A stretch of 59,444 bases of DNA from IDS-8 sp964607425 (lineage in GTDB: Bacteria; Pseudomonadota; Gammaproteobacteria; Steroidobacterales; Woeseiaceae): NCBI GenBank assembly GCA_964607425.1, contig CAZSKQ010000010.1, forward strand, positions 1 through 59,444, read 5' to 3'. The translations under genes and the position numbers were made by a program. Shown here one piece after another: positions 16,324 through 24,892 of the stretch. Numbering within the stretch: position 1 is the stretch's first letter; each line of letters starts with the position of its first letter. The notes under the pieces were generated by a model. That model did no database searches, was not told where the DNA came from, and worked only from the letters and a program-made list of their open reading frames with translations.

Positions 16324-19300
16324 ATGAACAACGGTAGCTGCCGCAAAACGCGCGTCCTGGTGCTGCTCGCACTGCTCGTGGCGGCGGCGGGTGCGCAGGC
16401 GCAGGCGCGCGACGTATACGTGCCCGACGAGTTGCGCCCGTGGCAGGCCTGGGTGCTGCACGGCAAGGACTATCTCGAGTGCCCGTTCTTCTTCAACCGG
16501 CAACCGTCGGACCCGGACAGCTTCATCTGCGCGTGGCCGGGCGAGCTCGAAATCACGGTCGCGGGGAACGGCGGCCGCTTCGGGCAAACCTGGTCCGTCG
16601 CCGGGAGCGCGCAGTGGGTGCCGCTGCCCGGCAGCGCCGAAAACTGGCCGGAAGAGGTCACGTCGGACGGCCGGATCATCGAGGTCGTGATGCGGGACCG
16701 GGCGCCCTGGGTGCGCCTCGCGCCGGGACGGCACACGCTTGCCGGCCGTTTCACCTGGGAACAGCGCCCGCGCACGCTGGCGGTGCCGCGGGCGACTGGC
16801 CTTTTGCGCCTCACCGTCGACGGTAACCGGGTTGCCCGCCCGGAGCTGAACGGGAATGCCCTCTGGCTGGGGCAGCGCGAGGCGGAACCGGCGGCCGCGG
16901 ATGCGCTCGCCGTGCACGTCCACCGCGTCGTGGTCGACGACGTCCCTACCCGCCTGGCGACGCGGTTCACGCTCGAGGTTTCAGGCAGTATGCGGGAGGA
17001 GCTGCTGGCACCGGCGCTGCCGGACGGCTTCGTGCCGCTGTCGCTGGAAAGCCCGCTGCCGGCGCGCTTCGAACCGGGCGGCGAGCTGCGCCTGCAGGTA
17101 CGGCCGGGCACCTGGGTGGTGCAACTGGCCGCGCGCGCCGAAAGCGTGCGGGAGGAAATCGCCCTGCCGGAGCCCGTCCGGAATCTCCCGGACAGCGAGA
17201 TCTGGAGCTACAGCCGTAACGACGCGCTGCGGGTGACGGCGCCGGAGGGCCTGCCGCCGGTCGATCCGCAGCAGGTTTCGGTACCGGCGGAATACCTGGC
17301 GCTGCCGGCCTTCCGCATCACCCCGGGTGAGGCGCTGTCCATCGTCGAGCGCAGCCGCGGCAAGGTGGCCTTCGACAACCAGCTGCGCCTCGAACGCCGG
17401 CTGTGGCTCGACTTCGAAGACGGCGGCCTGACCTTCAGCGACTCGCTCACGGGCCTGATGCAAAGCGGCTGGCGCCTGGACATGGCGGCGCCCTATGCCT
17501 TGCTCAGTGCATCGCAGGCGGGCGCGGAGCTGCTCGTGACCCTGGGGCCCGAAGACGGACGGACCGGCGTCGAGCTGCGGCAGCCGGCGGTCGACCTGCA
17601 CGCCGTGGGCCGTGCAAGCACGCGCGGCGCGATTCCGGTCAGCGGCTGGCAGGCGCGCCTGGAGGGCGTCACGACCGAGCTGAACCTGCCGCCCGGCCAC
17701 AAGCTGCTGGCGGCCGTCGGTGCCGAGCGGGCGCCGCTCGCCTGGGTCGAGCGCTGGCAGCTGCCGGACTTCTTCCTGGTGCTGGTCATCACGCTCGCGG
17801 CCGGGCGGATGTTCGGTCCGGCGGCGGGCGCCGTCGCCTTCGCCGCACTGCTCTTGTCCTGGCACGAGAGCGGCGCGCCGCGCTGGGCGTGGCTCAACCT
17901 GCTGGCCGCGGCCGCCCTGGTCCGCGTGACACCGCCCGGCAGGCTGCTCGCCGCCGCCCGGGTCTACCGCGGCGCGAGTCTCGCCGCCCTGCTGATCCTG
18001 CTCGTGCCGTTCGTCGCGGGTCAGCTCCGGCTCGCCCTTTACCCGCAGCTCGAGCCGCAGCAACAGCAGCTGGCGGTGACCGTGCAGCAACCGCCGCCGG
18101 TGGCAGCCGCGGTGGAAGCGGCCAGGGAACTGGCCATGCCGGCAGAGCTCCTGCGCCCGCCGAAGCTCAAGGAGGAGCTCGCGGCTACCGGGTCCGGCCT
18201 GTCCCGTTTCGCGCGCTATGCCCCGAACGCGATTTTGCAGGCGGGCCCCGGCCGCCCCGCCTGGAGCTGGAACAGCTACAAGCTCTACTGGAGCGGCCCG
18301 GTCGACCCGCAGCACACAGTGCAACTGGTCATCCTGCCGCGCTGGGCCGTGACGCTGCTGCGCGTGGCCGCGGTGCTGCTGCTCCTGCTGACAGGCGCCT
18401 TGTTCGTGTTCGAAACCCTCGATATCGAGCGGCGCTGGCCGCCGCGGCGGGGCGCCGCGCGCACCCCGCCCGCGGCTTCCCTGCTTTTGGTTCTCGGCGG
18501 CGCGCTGGCCGTGGCGGGCCTCGCGGCGGCGCCCGCGGCCTTTGCCGAAACCCCCTCGCCGGAGCTGCTCCGGCAACTCGAGCAGCGCCTGCTGGAGCCG
18601 CCGCCCTGCGTCCCGCGTTGCGCCGAGATCGTCGCCGGCAGCGTATCCGTAGAACCCGATGCGATGACCGTCGAGCTGGTCGTGCACGCGCTGCAGGACG
18701 TGGCCGTGCCGCTGCCCGGCTCGTTACCGGGCTGGCGGCCGGAGAGCGTCCGCGTCGACGGCACGCCGGCGCCCTCCGTGTTCCGCGGCGGCGACCAGGC
18801 GCTGTGGCTGGCGCTGGCGCCGGGCACCCACCGCATCGCGCTGGAAGGCCCGCTGCCGCCCGTGGACAGCCTGCAAATACCCTTTCCGGCGCCGCCGCGC
18901 GTCGTGGTCGGAGAGGCCAGCGGGTGGGTCTTGAGCGGCATCGAGGATCGCCGGCTGCTGGCAGGATCGCTGCGGCTCACCCGGCTGCGGGACGGCGCTG
19001 ACGCGGAAGCCGGCAGCCGCTTTGAAAGCAGCCGCTTCCCCGAGTTCGTGCTCATTGAGCGCGAAATAGAGCTCGATCTCGACTGGCGGGTGCATACCCG
19101 CGTTACGCGAATCGCGCCGGAGCGCGGCGCGATCGCCCTCTCGGTGCCGTTGCTGCCGAGCGCCTCGCTGCTGACCGCCGGCTTGCCGGTAAGCGACGGG
19201 GAAGTCCGGGTGTCGCTGGATCCCGCGCAGCAGTCCGCCGAGTGGACGGCAACGCTCCCGCGTACCCCGACCCTCGTGCTGCGGGTAGCCGGGGATGCGC

Positions 19301-20418
19301 CGTGGAAGGAAGTCTGGCGCTTTGCCATCGGCAACACCTGGCACGCGCAGTTCAGCGGCGTGCCCGAAAGCGAAACGGCGCCGGCGGCCGGCGCGGTACG
19401 GGTCGCCGAGTTCCATCCGCGCGGCGGCGAGAGCCTCACTCTTGCCGCCACGCGCCCGGAAGCGAGCGGCGGCACATCGCTCGCCTTCGACGCCGTCTCA
19501 CTGGTGACGGAGGTCGGCGCGCGCTCGCGCAGTACCGTCATGACGCTCGACTACCGCAGCACGCGCGGCGCGCAGCACGTCGTCAGCCTGCCGGACGGAG
19601 CCGAGGTGACGCAGGTTTCCATCGACGGCCGTATCGAGCCGCTGCGCGCGAACGACAGCGCGCTCGGCCTGCCGATCCTGCCCGGCGAGCACCGGGTCGA
19701 GATCCGCTGGCGCAAGGACAAGGGAGCCGGCGCGATAACGCGGACACCCGCGGCGGATACCGGCGCGCCGGCGGGCAACATCACGCTCGGCCTCGAGATG
19801 CCGCACGATCGATGGCTGCTCGCGACCAGCGGGCCCGCACTCGGCCCCGCGGTCATGTACTGGCCGGAACTGGCGGCGCTGCTCCTGTTCGCGTTTCTCC
19901 TCGGCCGCGTCCCCGTCACCCCGCTCAAGACACACCACTGGCTGCTGCTCGGCCTCGGGTTCAGCACGTTCTCCTGGCCCGTGCTCGCGCTCGTCGCGCT
20001 GTGGCTGCTCGCTACCGGCGCACGCCTGCGCTGGCAAATGCCGGAAGACGTTCACCCGTGGCGCTACAACGCGGCGCAGGTTGCGTTCGCCGCGCTGGCG
20101 CTTACGGCGCTGGTCGCCATCGTCGTCTCGGTGCCGTCCGGCCTCCTCGGCAGCCCCGAGATGCACATCGCGGGCAACGGCTCGCACGGTAACAGCCTGC
20201 GCTGGTTTGCGGACCGCGGCGCCGGCGCGCTGCCGGCAGCCTCGGTGTTCTCACTGCCCCTCTGGGTCTATAAAGTGCTGATCCTGGCCTGGGCACTGTG
20301 GTTCTCGTTCGCCCTGCTCCGCTGGCTGCCGTGGACCTGGCGCAGTTTTACGATCCAGGGACCCTGGCGCACGCGGGCGCCGACCCAGGGCCAACCGGGC
20401 GGCGCCCCTACCACCTGA
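16324..20418 (+). CDS. Very large two-part periplasmic/inner-membrane protein, function unknown
   Basis: A 1364-residue protein that I do not recognise. It has a signal peptide (VLVLLALLVAAAGAQAQA, cleavage near residue 25) and then a beta-rich periplasmic region to about 480. A hydrophobic block at about 480-580 contains several TM helices (FFLVLVITLAAGRMFG; LAALLILLVPFVAG). A further TM segment at about 680-705 precedes a second signal-like segment (LLLVLGGALAVAGLAAAPAAF, about 720-740). A second beta-rich periplasmic region runs from about 750 to 1170, and at least five TM helices close the protein. The two halves repeat one plan: exported beta domain, then membrane anchor. It is followed by a periplasmic cyclophilin gene 15 bases away. 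A role in envelope assembly is only a guess. Confidence 0.8.
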   Translation: MNNGSCRKTRVLVLLALLVAAAGAQAQARDVYVPDELRPWQAWVLHGKDYLECPFFFNRQPSDPDSFICAWPGELEITVAGNGGRFGQTWSVAGSAQWVPLPGSAENWPEEVTSDGRIIEVVMRDRAPWVRLAPGRHTLAGRFTWEQRPRTLAVPRATGLLRLTVDGNRVARPELNGNALWLGQREAEPAAADALAVHVHRVVVDDVPTRLATRFTLEVSGSMREELLAPALPDGFVPLSLESPLPARFEPGGELRLQVRPGTWVVQLAARAESVREEIALPEPVRNLPDSEIWSYSRNDALRVTAPEGLPPVDPQQVSVPAEYLALPAFRITPGEALSIVERSRGKVAFDNQLRLERRLWLDFEDGGLTFSDSLTGLMQSGWRLDMAAPYALLSASQAGAELLVTLGPEDGRTGVELRQPAVDLHAVGRASTRGAIPVSGWQARLEGVTTELNLPPGHKLLAAVGAERAPLAWVERWQLPDFFLVLVITLAAGRMFGPAAGAVAFAALLLSWHESGAPRWAWLNLLAAAALVRVTPPGRLLAAARVYRGASLAALLILLVPFVAGQLRLALYPQLEPQQQQLAVTVQQPPPVAAAVEAARELAMPAELLRPPKLKEELAATGSGLSRFARYAPNAILQAGPGRPAWSWNSYKLYWSGPVDPQHTVQLVILPRWAVTLLRVAAVLLLLLTGALFVFETLDIERRWPPRRGAARTPPAASLLLVLGGALAVAGLAAAPAAFAETPSPELLRQLEQRLLEPPPCVPRCAEIVAGSVSVEPDAMTVELVVHALQDVAVPLPGSLPGWRPESVRVDGTPAPSVFRGGDQALWLALAPGTHRIALEGPLPPVDSLQIPFPAPPRVVVGEASGWVLSGIEDRRLLAGSLRLTRLRDGADAEAGSRFESSRFPEFVLIEREIELDLDWRVHTRVTRIAPERGAIALSVPLLPSASLLTAGLPVSDGEVRVSLDPAQQSAEWTATLPRTPTLVLRVAGDAPWKEVWRFAIGNTWHAQFSGVPESETAPAAGAVRVAEFHPRGGESLTLAATRPEASGGTSLAFDAVSLVTEVGARSRSTVMTLDYRSTRGAQHVVSLPDGAEVTQVSIDGRIEPLRANDSALGLPILPGEHRVEIRWRKDKGAGAITRTPAADTGAPAGNITLGLEMPHDRWLLATSGPALGPAVMYWPELAALLLFAFLLGRVPVTPLKTHHWLLLGLGFSTFSWPVLALVALWLLATGARLRWQMPEDVHPWRYNAAQVAFAALALTALVAIVVSVPSGLLGSPEMHIAGNGSHGNSLRWFADRGAGALPAASVFSLPLWVYKVLILAWALWFSFALLRWLPWTWRSFTIQGPWRTRAPTQGQPGGAPTT

Positions 20419-20433
20419 CCTGGAGGACCTCGA

Positions 20434-21303
20434 ATGCGACTCGACCATCCTGTCTGCATCGCCGCCGTCGCGGTGTTGCTGTTCGGTGTCCCGGAACCGG
20501 GCGCGCATGCACAGGAGGCAGGCGGCTGGCGGGACCTCGATCCCGCCAATACCGTCTACCTCACGCTGCCGGACGGCGAGGTCGTCATCGAGCTCGCACC
20601 CGCGTTCGCGCCGCGGACGGTGGCGCAATTCAAGCACCTGGTCAGCGATAACTTCTACGACGGCCTCACGTTCTACCGCGTCATCGACGGCTTCGTCGCG
20701 CAGGGTGGCGACCGTAGCGACATGACGGAGGCCGACAGCGCCGCGGCACTGCTGCCGGCGGAGTTCGAGCGCGACTGGTCGGACGAGCTGCCCTGGACGA
20801 GCGTGCAAAAGCCCGACCTGTTTGCGCCGGAGACCGGCTTCATCGACGGCTTCGCGGCCGCGCGCGACCCGCGGCAGGGCAAGGTATGGCTCACCCATTG
20901 CCCAGGCGTCGTGGCGATGGCGCGCAACAACGAACCGGATACGGGCAGCACCGACTTCTACATCGTCATTGGCCAGGCTCCCCGCTACCTCGATCGCAAT
21001 CTCACAGTCTTCGGCCGCGTCGTCGAGGGGATGGCCGTGGTGCAGCGCATCTTTCGCGGCGAGCCGGAAGCGAACGGCATGATTCCCGAGGGCGCGCCGC
21101 AGACCGCGATCCTGCGCGCCGCACTCGGCAGCGACCTGTCCCCGGCGCAGCGCGCGGGCTTGCAGGTGCAGGACACGAACGGCGCGGAGTTCCAGGCCGT
21201 GCTCCGGTCGCGCCGGGCCCGGGGCCTGCCCTTCTTCCACCAGAAGCCGCCCGAGGTGCTGGACGTCTGCCAGGTGCCGGTCGCGACCCGGCCGCGGCCG
21301 TGA
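20434..21303 (+). CDS. Periplasmic cyclophilin-type peptidyl-prolyl isomerase
   Basis: A 289-residue exported PPIase that should assist folding of periplasmic proteins. A signal peptide ends near AHAQEAGG (about 27). The cyclophilin core shows FKHLVSDNFYDGLTFYRVI, FVAQGGD, VAMARNNEPDTGSTDFYIV and LTVFGRVVEGM, with catalytic Arg in FYRVI. A long insertion (about 95-150) separates the first and second halves of the fold, and a C-terminal extension of about 70 residues follows. It is 15 bases after the 1364-residue membrane protein, so the two are probably co-expressed. Confidence 0.9.
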   Translation: MRLDHPVCIAAVAVLLFGVPEPGAHAQEAGGWRDLDPANTVYLTLPDGEVVIELAPAFAPRTVAQFKHLVSDNFYDGLTFYRVIDGFVAQGGDRSDMTEADSAAALLPAEFERDWSDELPWTSVQKPDLFAPETGFIDGFAAARDPRQGKVWLTHCPGVVAMARNNEPDTGSTDFYIVIGQAPRYLDRNLTVFGRVVEGMAVVQRIFRGEPEANGMIPEGAPQTAILRAALGSDLSPAQRAGLQVQDTNGAEFQAVLRSRRARGLPFFHQKPPEVLDVCQVPVATRPRP

Positions 21304-21363
21304 GCGTCCGGCGCGGCCGAACCCCGGAACAGGCGCCCGGTCCAAACGGCGTGAGGTGACGAT

Positions 21364-21957
21364 ATGGCGGCCAACCCGCGAAGAAAGGATATTTCGGCGC
21401 CAGTGCTCGCGCTGGCGGCGGTGCTCCTGGCCGGACCCGCGGCAGCGCTCGACATCTACAAATGGACAGACGCGGACGGTGTGGTGCACTACAGCGAGTC
21501 GCATCCGCGGCAGCCGACCGCCACGCCCGTCGAAACGCTGCGCATAGCGCCCTCCAACTCGCCCGCCTACGACCCCGGCGACGACTACTGGTCGATCCTC
21601 AACCAGGCCGAGCGCATCGGCGAACAGTGGTCCGCGATCCAGGAGGAGAAGGCCGCCGCGGAGGAGGAGGCGCGTGCCGCCGCCGTCGAGGCCCGCATTG
21701 CCGAGCTGGAACGGCAACTGGCCGCCCGCGAGGCCGCGGACTACGAGCGGGTCCTGCCGTTCTACGGTCCGATCGCCCTGTTCCCCAGGCGGCATCACGG
21801 TGCGCCTCACCGCGGCAGGGCCCTGAGGATCGGCCACGCTTCGCAGCCTCCGCCGCGAGGCGACCGCGATCTTCACGTCCCGGAGCCGGAACCGCGGCCG
21901 GGCTGGACCCGCCCCGGCCAACCGGCCGTACCGCCCCGGCCGGGCTTTTCGCGATAA
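21364..21957 (+). CDS. Exported DUF4124 protein with coiled coil and proline-rich tail
   Basis: A 197-residue exported protein. The signal peptide ends in AGPAAALD (about 28), and the mature N-terminus is a typical DUF4124 domain (IYKWTDADGVVHYSESHP). A Glu/Ala-rich coiled coil (about 85-125) and a Pro/Arg/His-rich low-complexity tail follow. DUF4124 proteins are common, mostly uncharacterised envelope proteins of proteobacteria. It runs 60 bases after the cyclophilin gene on the same strand and ends 15 bases from the convergent DUF3500 gene. Confidence 0.85.
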   Translation: MAANPRRKDISAPVLALAAVLLAGPAAALDIYKWTDADGVVHYSESHPRQPTATPVETLRIAPSNSPAYDPGDDYWSILNQAERIGEQWSAIQEEKAAAEEEARAAAVEARIAELERQLAAREAADYERVLPFYGPIALFPRRHHGAPHRGRALRIGHASQPPPRGDRDLHVPEPEPRPGWTRPGQPAVPPRPGFSR

Positions 21958-21972
21958 AGACCGCGCCGGCGC

Positions 21973-23082
21973 TCAGCCGCGGGATTGCCCGGCGCGGTAC
22001 TGGCGCAGGAGCGCCTTACCGTAGTCGTTGCCGTTCGGGGTGCGGATGATCGCGTGCACGTGATCATTGGCCGTCCGGCTGTCCAGCTCGATCAGGATGA
22101 CCGGGCTGAATATGCGGTAGTAGAAGGCGGGATCGTCGCCGTCACCGCCCGACCATGCGAAATAGGTGTCGTCGAGATGCGCTTCGACCTCGGCCATCCT
22201 GACCGCGGCATGACCGTCGCGCAGGTAACCGACGTACAGCTCGATCAGCGCCAGCAGCGCTGCGCGCTGCTCGCCGCTCATGAGAAAGGCGGGAATACCG
22301 ACGTTCTCGAGAATCGCATTGTCGTTCGATGCCCCGGCAATGATTTCCTGGCCCTTATCCGCGGTCCCGACGATCGCCATCCGGCGCTGCGCTTCGCTGA
22401 GGCTCTCCAGCATGCTCCGTCCCCGGGCCCGTTCGTCCTCCAGCAGCGGCGGCTGCCGGCCCGCAGCCGCCGGCTCCGTGCCCAGGAACACCGGCGACAT
22501 CACCACCTGGTCGCCGAGCACGAAATAGTTGATGACGAGGTGATCGCCCTGCAGCTGCCAGCCCCAGGGCGCGCGCCGCGACGGCTCACCCATGACGGCG
22601 ATGCGGTAGCGTCTTGCGGCTTCATCACGGCCCACGAAGCTTTGGACGAGCGCGAAACCGCGCTCGCTCAGCGAGACCTTCAGCAGCTCGAACGCCGCCT
22701 CGCGCGCTGCCCGCCTCATCGCGGCCAGGCTGACACCCCGGTCCGCCTTTTCCCCGCCATGAGGGTCCCACGCGCGCCATGACGGATCGTCCACGGGAAA
22801 TTGCACCCGCGCCCGCTGTGCCGCGCCCAGGGCTTCGAGGAATGCGTCCGCGGCCGCCACCAGCGGGTCGGTGGTGACCCCGGTCGCTGCCACCGGGAAC
22901 AGGCCGAACACGGGTTGCCCGTTGGCGGTGACGCCCTGGAAGGGTTCTTCCGCCATGCCGCTGCCGGCCGCCGCGGGCGCGGGCTCGCCGCCGGCACCTT
23001 GGCCGCCCACCACGGCGAGGCAAAGCACGAGTGCGCAAACACGGGGCCGCCGCCGTAGTCGGGGAATCGCGGATCCTGTCAT
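21973..23082 (-). CDS. Exported DUF3500 family protein
   Basis: A 369-residue exported protein. Family landmarks are LSERGFALVQSF, GEPSRRAPWGWQLQGDHL, INYFVLGDQVVMSPVFLG, LLALIELYVGYL and YYRIFSPVILIELDSR, followed by a C-terminal NDHVHAIIRTPNGNDYG. DUF3500 has no established function. The ATG at 23082 (MTGSAIPRLRRR) gives a normal n-region and signal peptide (VCALVLCLAVVGG); an ATG three codons upstream is equally possible. It faces the DUF4124 gene tail to tail and is divergent from the DUF3096 gene. Confidence 0.85.
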   Translation of the reverse strand: MTGSAIPRLRRRPRVCALVLCLAVVGGQGAGGEPAPAAAGSGMAEEPFQGVTANGQPVFGLFPVAATGVTTDPLVAAADAFLEALGAAQRARVQFPVDDPSWRAWDPHGGEKADRGVSLAAMRRAAREAAFELLKVSLSERGFALVQSFVGRDEAARRYRIAVMGEPSRRAPWGWQLQGDHLVINYFVLGDQVVMSPVFLGTEPAAAGRQPPLLEDERARGRSMLESLSEAQRRMAIVGTADKGQEIIAGASNDNAILENVGIPAFLMSGEQRAALLALIELYVGYLRDGHAAVRMAEVEAHLDDTYFAWSGGDGDDPAFYYRIFSPVILIELDSRTANDHVHAIIRTPNGNDYGKALLRQYRAGQSRG

Positions 23083-23171
23083 GCAGGGCATTCTACCCGC
23101 CGCGAAGAACGCCGCGTGGCGCCCGCCGCCGTCCGGACCTATAGTGAGCAACTTTTTTTGGAGCAACAACG

Positions 23172-23306
23172 ATGACCCTGCACCTGGAGCTCGTTCCCGT
23201 CCTGTCCCTGATCGCCGGCATCCTGATCCTGGCCATGCCGCGCCTGCTGAACTACGTCGTCGCCATTTACCTGATCGTGGTGGGCATCGTGGGCCTCGTT
23301 GCATAG
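23172..23306 (+). CDS. DUF3096 family small membrane protein
   Basis: A 44-residue protein made almost entirely of two hydrophobic helices joined at MPRLLNY (LVPVLSLIAGILILA, then VVAIYLIVVGIVGLV). This is the typical DUF3096 layout. Function is unknown. The ATG at 23172 has a good Shine-Dalgarno (TTGGAGC) 8 bases upstream, and TATAGT at about 23140 may be a -10 box. Confidence 0.78.
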   Translation: MTLHLELVPVLSLIAGILILAMPRLLNYVVAIYLIVVGIVGLVA

Positions 23307-23470
23307 GGCCGGAAGAAGGCGGCCGCTTGCTACCTCGTCCAACTGTTGCCTAAAGGCGACACCTACAGCGTCAGAATAATCAAACTAAATGCCGATCCGG
23401 TCACTCTAACCTACCGCTTTTCTGGCACACTTCGCATCCGCCTCCCCGGGCTACCGGGGGGCCTGTTCGT

Positions 23471-23517
23471 GTTGTTGCCCGTGAACAACAGCACGAATGA
23501 CTTGGGTTCATTCACGG
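23471..23517 (+). promoter_or_regulatory. Possible switching hairpins in the leader of the barrel gene
   Basis: Three overlapping inverted repeats lie 15-60 bases before the start of the outer-membrane barrel gene. GTTGTT (23471) can pair with AACAAC (23484), CCGTGAA (23479) with TTCACGG (23511), and GAATGA (23495) with TCATTC (23508). They compete for the same bases, so only one can form at a time. A regulatory role is inference. Confidence 0.3.
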
Positions 23518-23531
23518 ATTGGGAGAATTTG

Positions 23532-24131
23532 ATGAGATCTCGACGATTTAAGCGCACGACCGCGGCTATGGTCCTGCCAGCAGTCCTTTTGGCCGGCACC
23601 GCTGTTGGCGCCGGGCTGGACTACAACTACGCCGAGCTTCGCTGGATCGACACGGAACTGGACGCGGGCGGCATCGATGCCAACGGCGACGGGTTCGAAA
23701 TCGGCGGCTCGCTCGAGCTGACCGAGCAGGTGCATCTCTTCGGCAACTACCGGACGCTGGATTTCAGCCGGGGCATCGACGTATCGGCGTTCGAGATCGG
23801 CGGCGGCTACGCGCTGCCGCTGAGGAACGGCGCCGACCTTGTCGGCCGCATTTCCTATATCGACGGGGAAATCGATGTCGGTCCCGCCGACCTGGATGAT
23901 CGCGGGTTCGGGTTGTCGGCTGGATTCCGCAACATGTTCCACCCGCAGATCGAAGGCCGCGCGTTCGTTAACTATGTCGACCTGGATGAATCCGGCAGCG
24001 AGACGTCTTTCGAGGTCGCTGGCGATTACTTCCTGAACGACGAGATCGCGCTCGGCGCATCGCTGGAGTTCGGCGATGACGTCACCACGTGGACCCTGGG
24101 CGCGCGCTGGTTCTTCGGCGCGAGGCGCTAG
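23532..24131 (+). CDS. Small outer-membrane beta-barrel protein
   Basis: A 199-residue predicted 8-stranded barrel. A signal peptide (MVLPAVLLAGTAVGAG, end about 25) precedes repeated amphipathic strands such as FEIGGSLELTEQVHLFGNY, VSAFEIGGGYALPL and GFGLSAGFRNMF. The C-terminus ends in an aromatic strand (WTLGARWFFGARR), though the last residue is not Phe. It resembles the OmpA-like transmembrane/autotransported surface-antigen barrels; no periplasmic domain follows. The ATG at 23532 has GGGAGAA upstream. A strong terminator follows. Confidence 0.8.
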   Translation: MRSRRFKRTTAAMVLPAVLLAGTAVGAGLDYNYAELRWIDTELDAGGIDANGDGFEIGGSLELTEQVHLFGNYRTLDFSRGIDVSAFEIGGGYALPLRNGADLVGRISYIDGEIDVGPADLDDRGFGLSAGFRNMFHPQIEGRAFVNYVDLDESGSETSFEVAGDYFLNDEIALGASLEFGDDVTTWTLGARWFFGARR

Positions 24132-24175
24132 GATTTAGCCGTACCGATCGCGGTTTACGCGGTCACAATGTGGAA

Positions 24176-24209
24176 GGCCCGGCGGTCGAGAGGCCGTCGG
24201 GCTTTTTTT
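24176..24209 (+). terminator. Rho-independent terminator of the barrel gene
   Basis: A stem formed by GGCCCGGCGG and CCGTCGGGC with a short loop, followed by TTTTTTT, lies 45 bases after the barrel gene stop. This is the clearest intrinsic terminator on the plus strand in this window. Confidence 0.88.
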
Positions 24210-24264
24210 GCCGCGACGAAAGTGATTGAATCATCGAACATAAGAGCACAAAGAGTACGGTGAG

Positions 24265-24807
24265 ATGGGGACCTGCATCGCTTTTTTCCGCGGCATCAAT
24301 ACCGGCGGCCGCAACCGGCTGCCGATGAAAGACCTGGTGGAGCTGTTCGAAAGAATCGGAATCCACCGCGCTGGCACCTACTCGCAGAGCGGCAATGTTG
24401 CGTTTCGCTGCACGCGCCAGCAGCGTCCGGAGGTCGCCCGCCGCATCGCCGCGTCGATCCGCCAGGAGCACGGCTTCGAGCCGCGGATCCACGTTATTAC
24501 CATCCAGGAACTCGAACATGCGGTGGCCGCGAATCCGTTCATGGATGCGCGTAAGGACGCCTCGAACCTGCACCTGTGGTTCCTGAGGGACGCACCGGCA
24601 AGCTCCGGGATCGAGGCGCTGGATCGGCTGAAAAGCCGCACGGAACGCTTCGCGATCGACCGGAAAGTGTTCTACCTGCACGCGCCCGACGGGCTCGAGT
24701 CGTCGCAGGTCGCGGCCGCCCTCGAGCAGTGCCTCGGCACGGACGGCCCGGTGCGCGACTGGCAGACGGTGACGAAGACCCTCGAGCTCGGGTGGGACCT
24801 GGTCTGA
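24265..24807 (+). CDS. DUF1697 family protein
   Basis: A 180-residue cytoplasmic protein with the DUF1697 signature: IAFFRGINTGGRNRLPMKDLVE at the start, TYSQSGNVAF (about 38) and the C-terminal W-x-TV-x-K motif (DWQTVTKTLEL). The family is widespread and uncharacterised. The ATG at 24265 has GGTGAG upstream. It follows the terminator of the barrel gene, so it needs its own promoter. Confidence 0.85.
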   Translation: MGTCIAFFRGINTGGRNRLPMKDLVELFERIGIHRAGTYSQSGNVAFRCTRQQRPEVARRIAASIRQEHGFEPRIHVITIQELEHAVAANPFMDARKDASNLHLWFLRDAPASSGIEALDRLKSRTERFAIDRKVFYLHAPDGLESSQVAAALEQCLGTDGPVRDWQTVTKTLELGWDLV

Positions 24808-24892
24808 GCGCGGCTGCCGGACCCTGCAGATCGCCGCGGGGGACCGGTAGAATGGCTCGAAGCCGCGGTTGGCCCGGGCCAGGATCCAGCTC

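Noticed and set aside
23083..23304. N-terminal extension of the DUF3500 protein
   Set aside because: Residues before MTGSAIPRL have no homology and would place the signal peptide inside the protein; they also overlap the DUF3096 gene.
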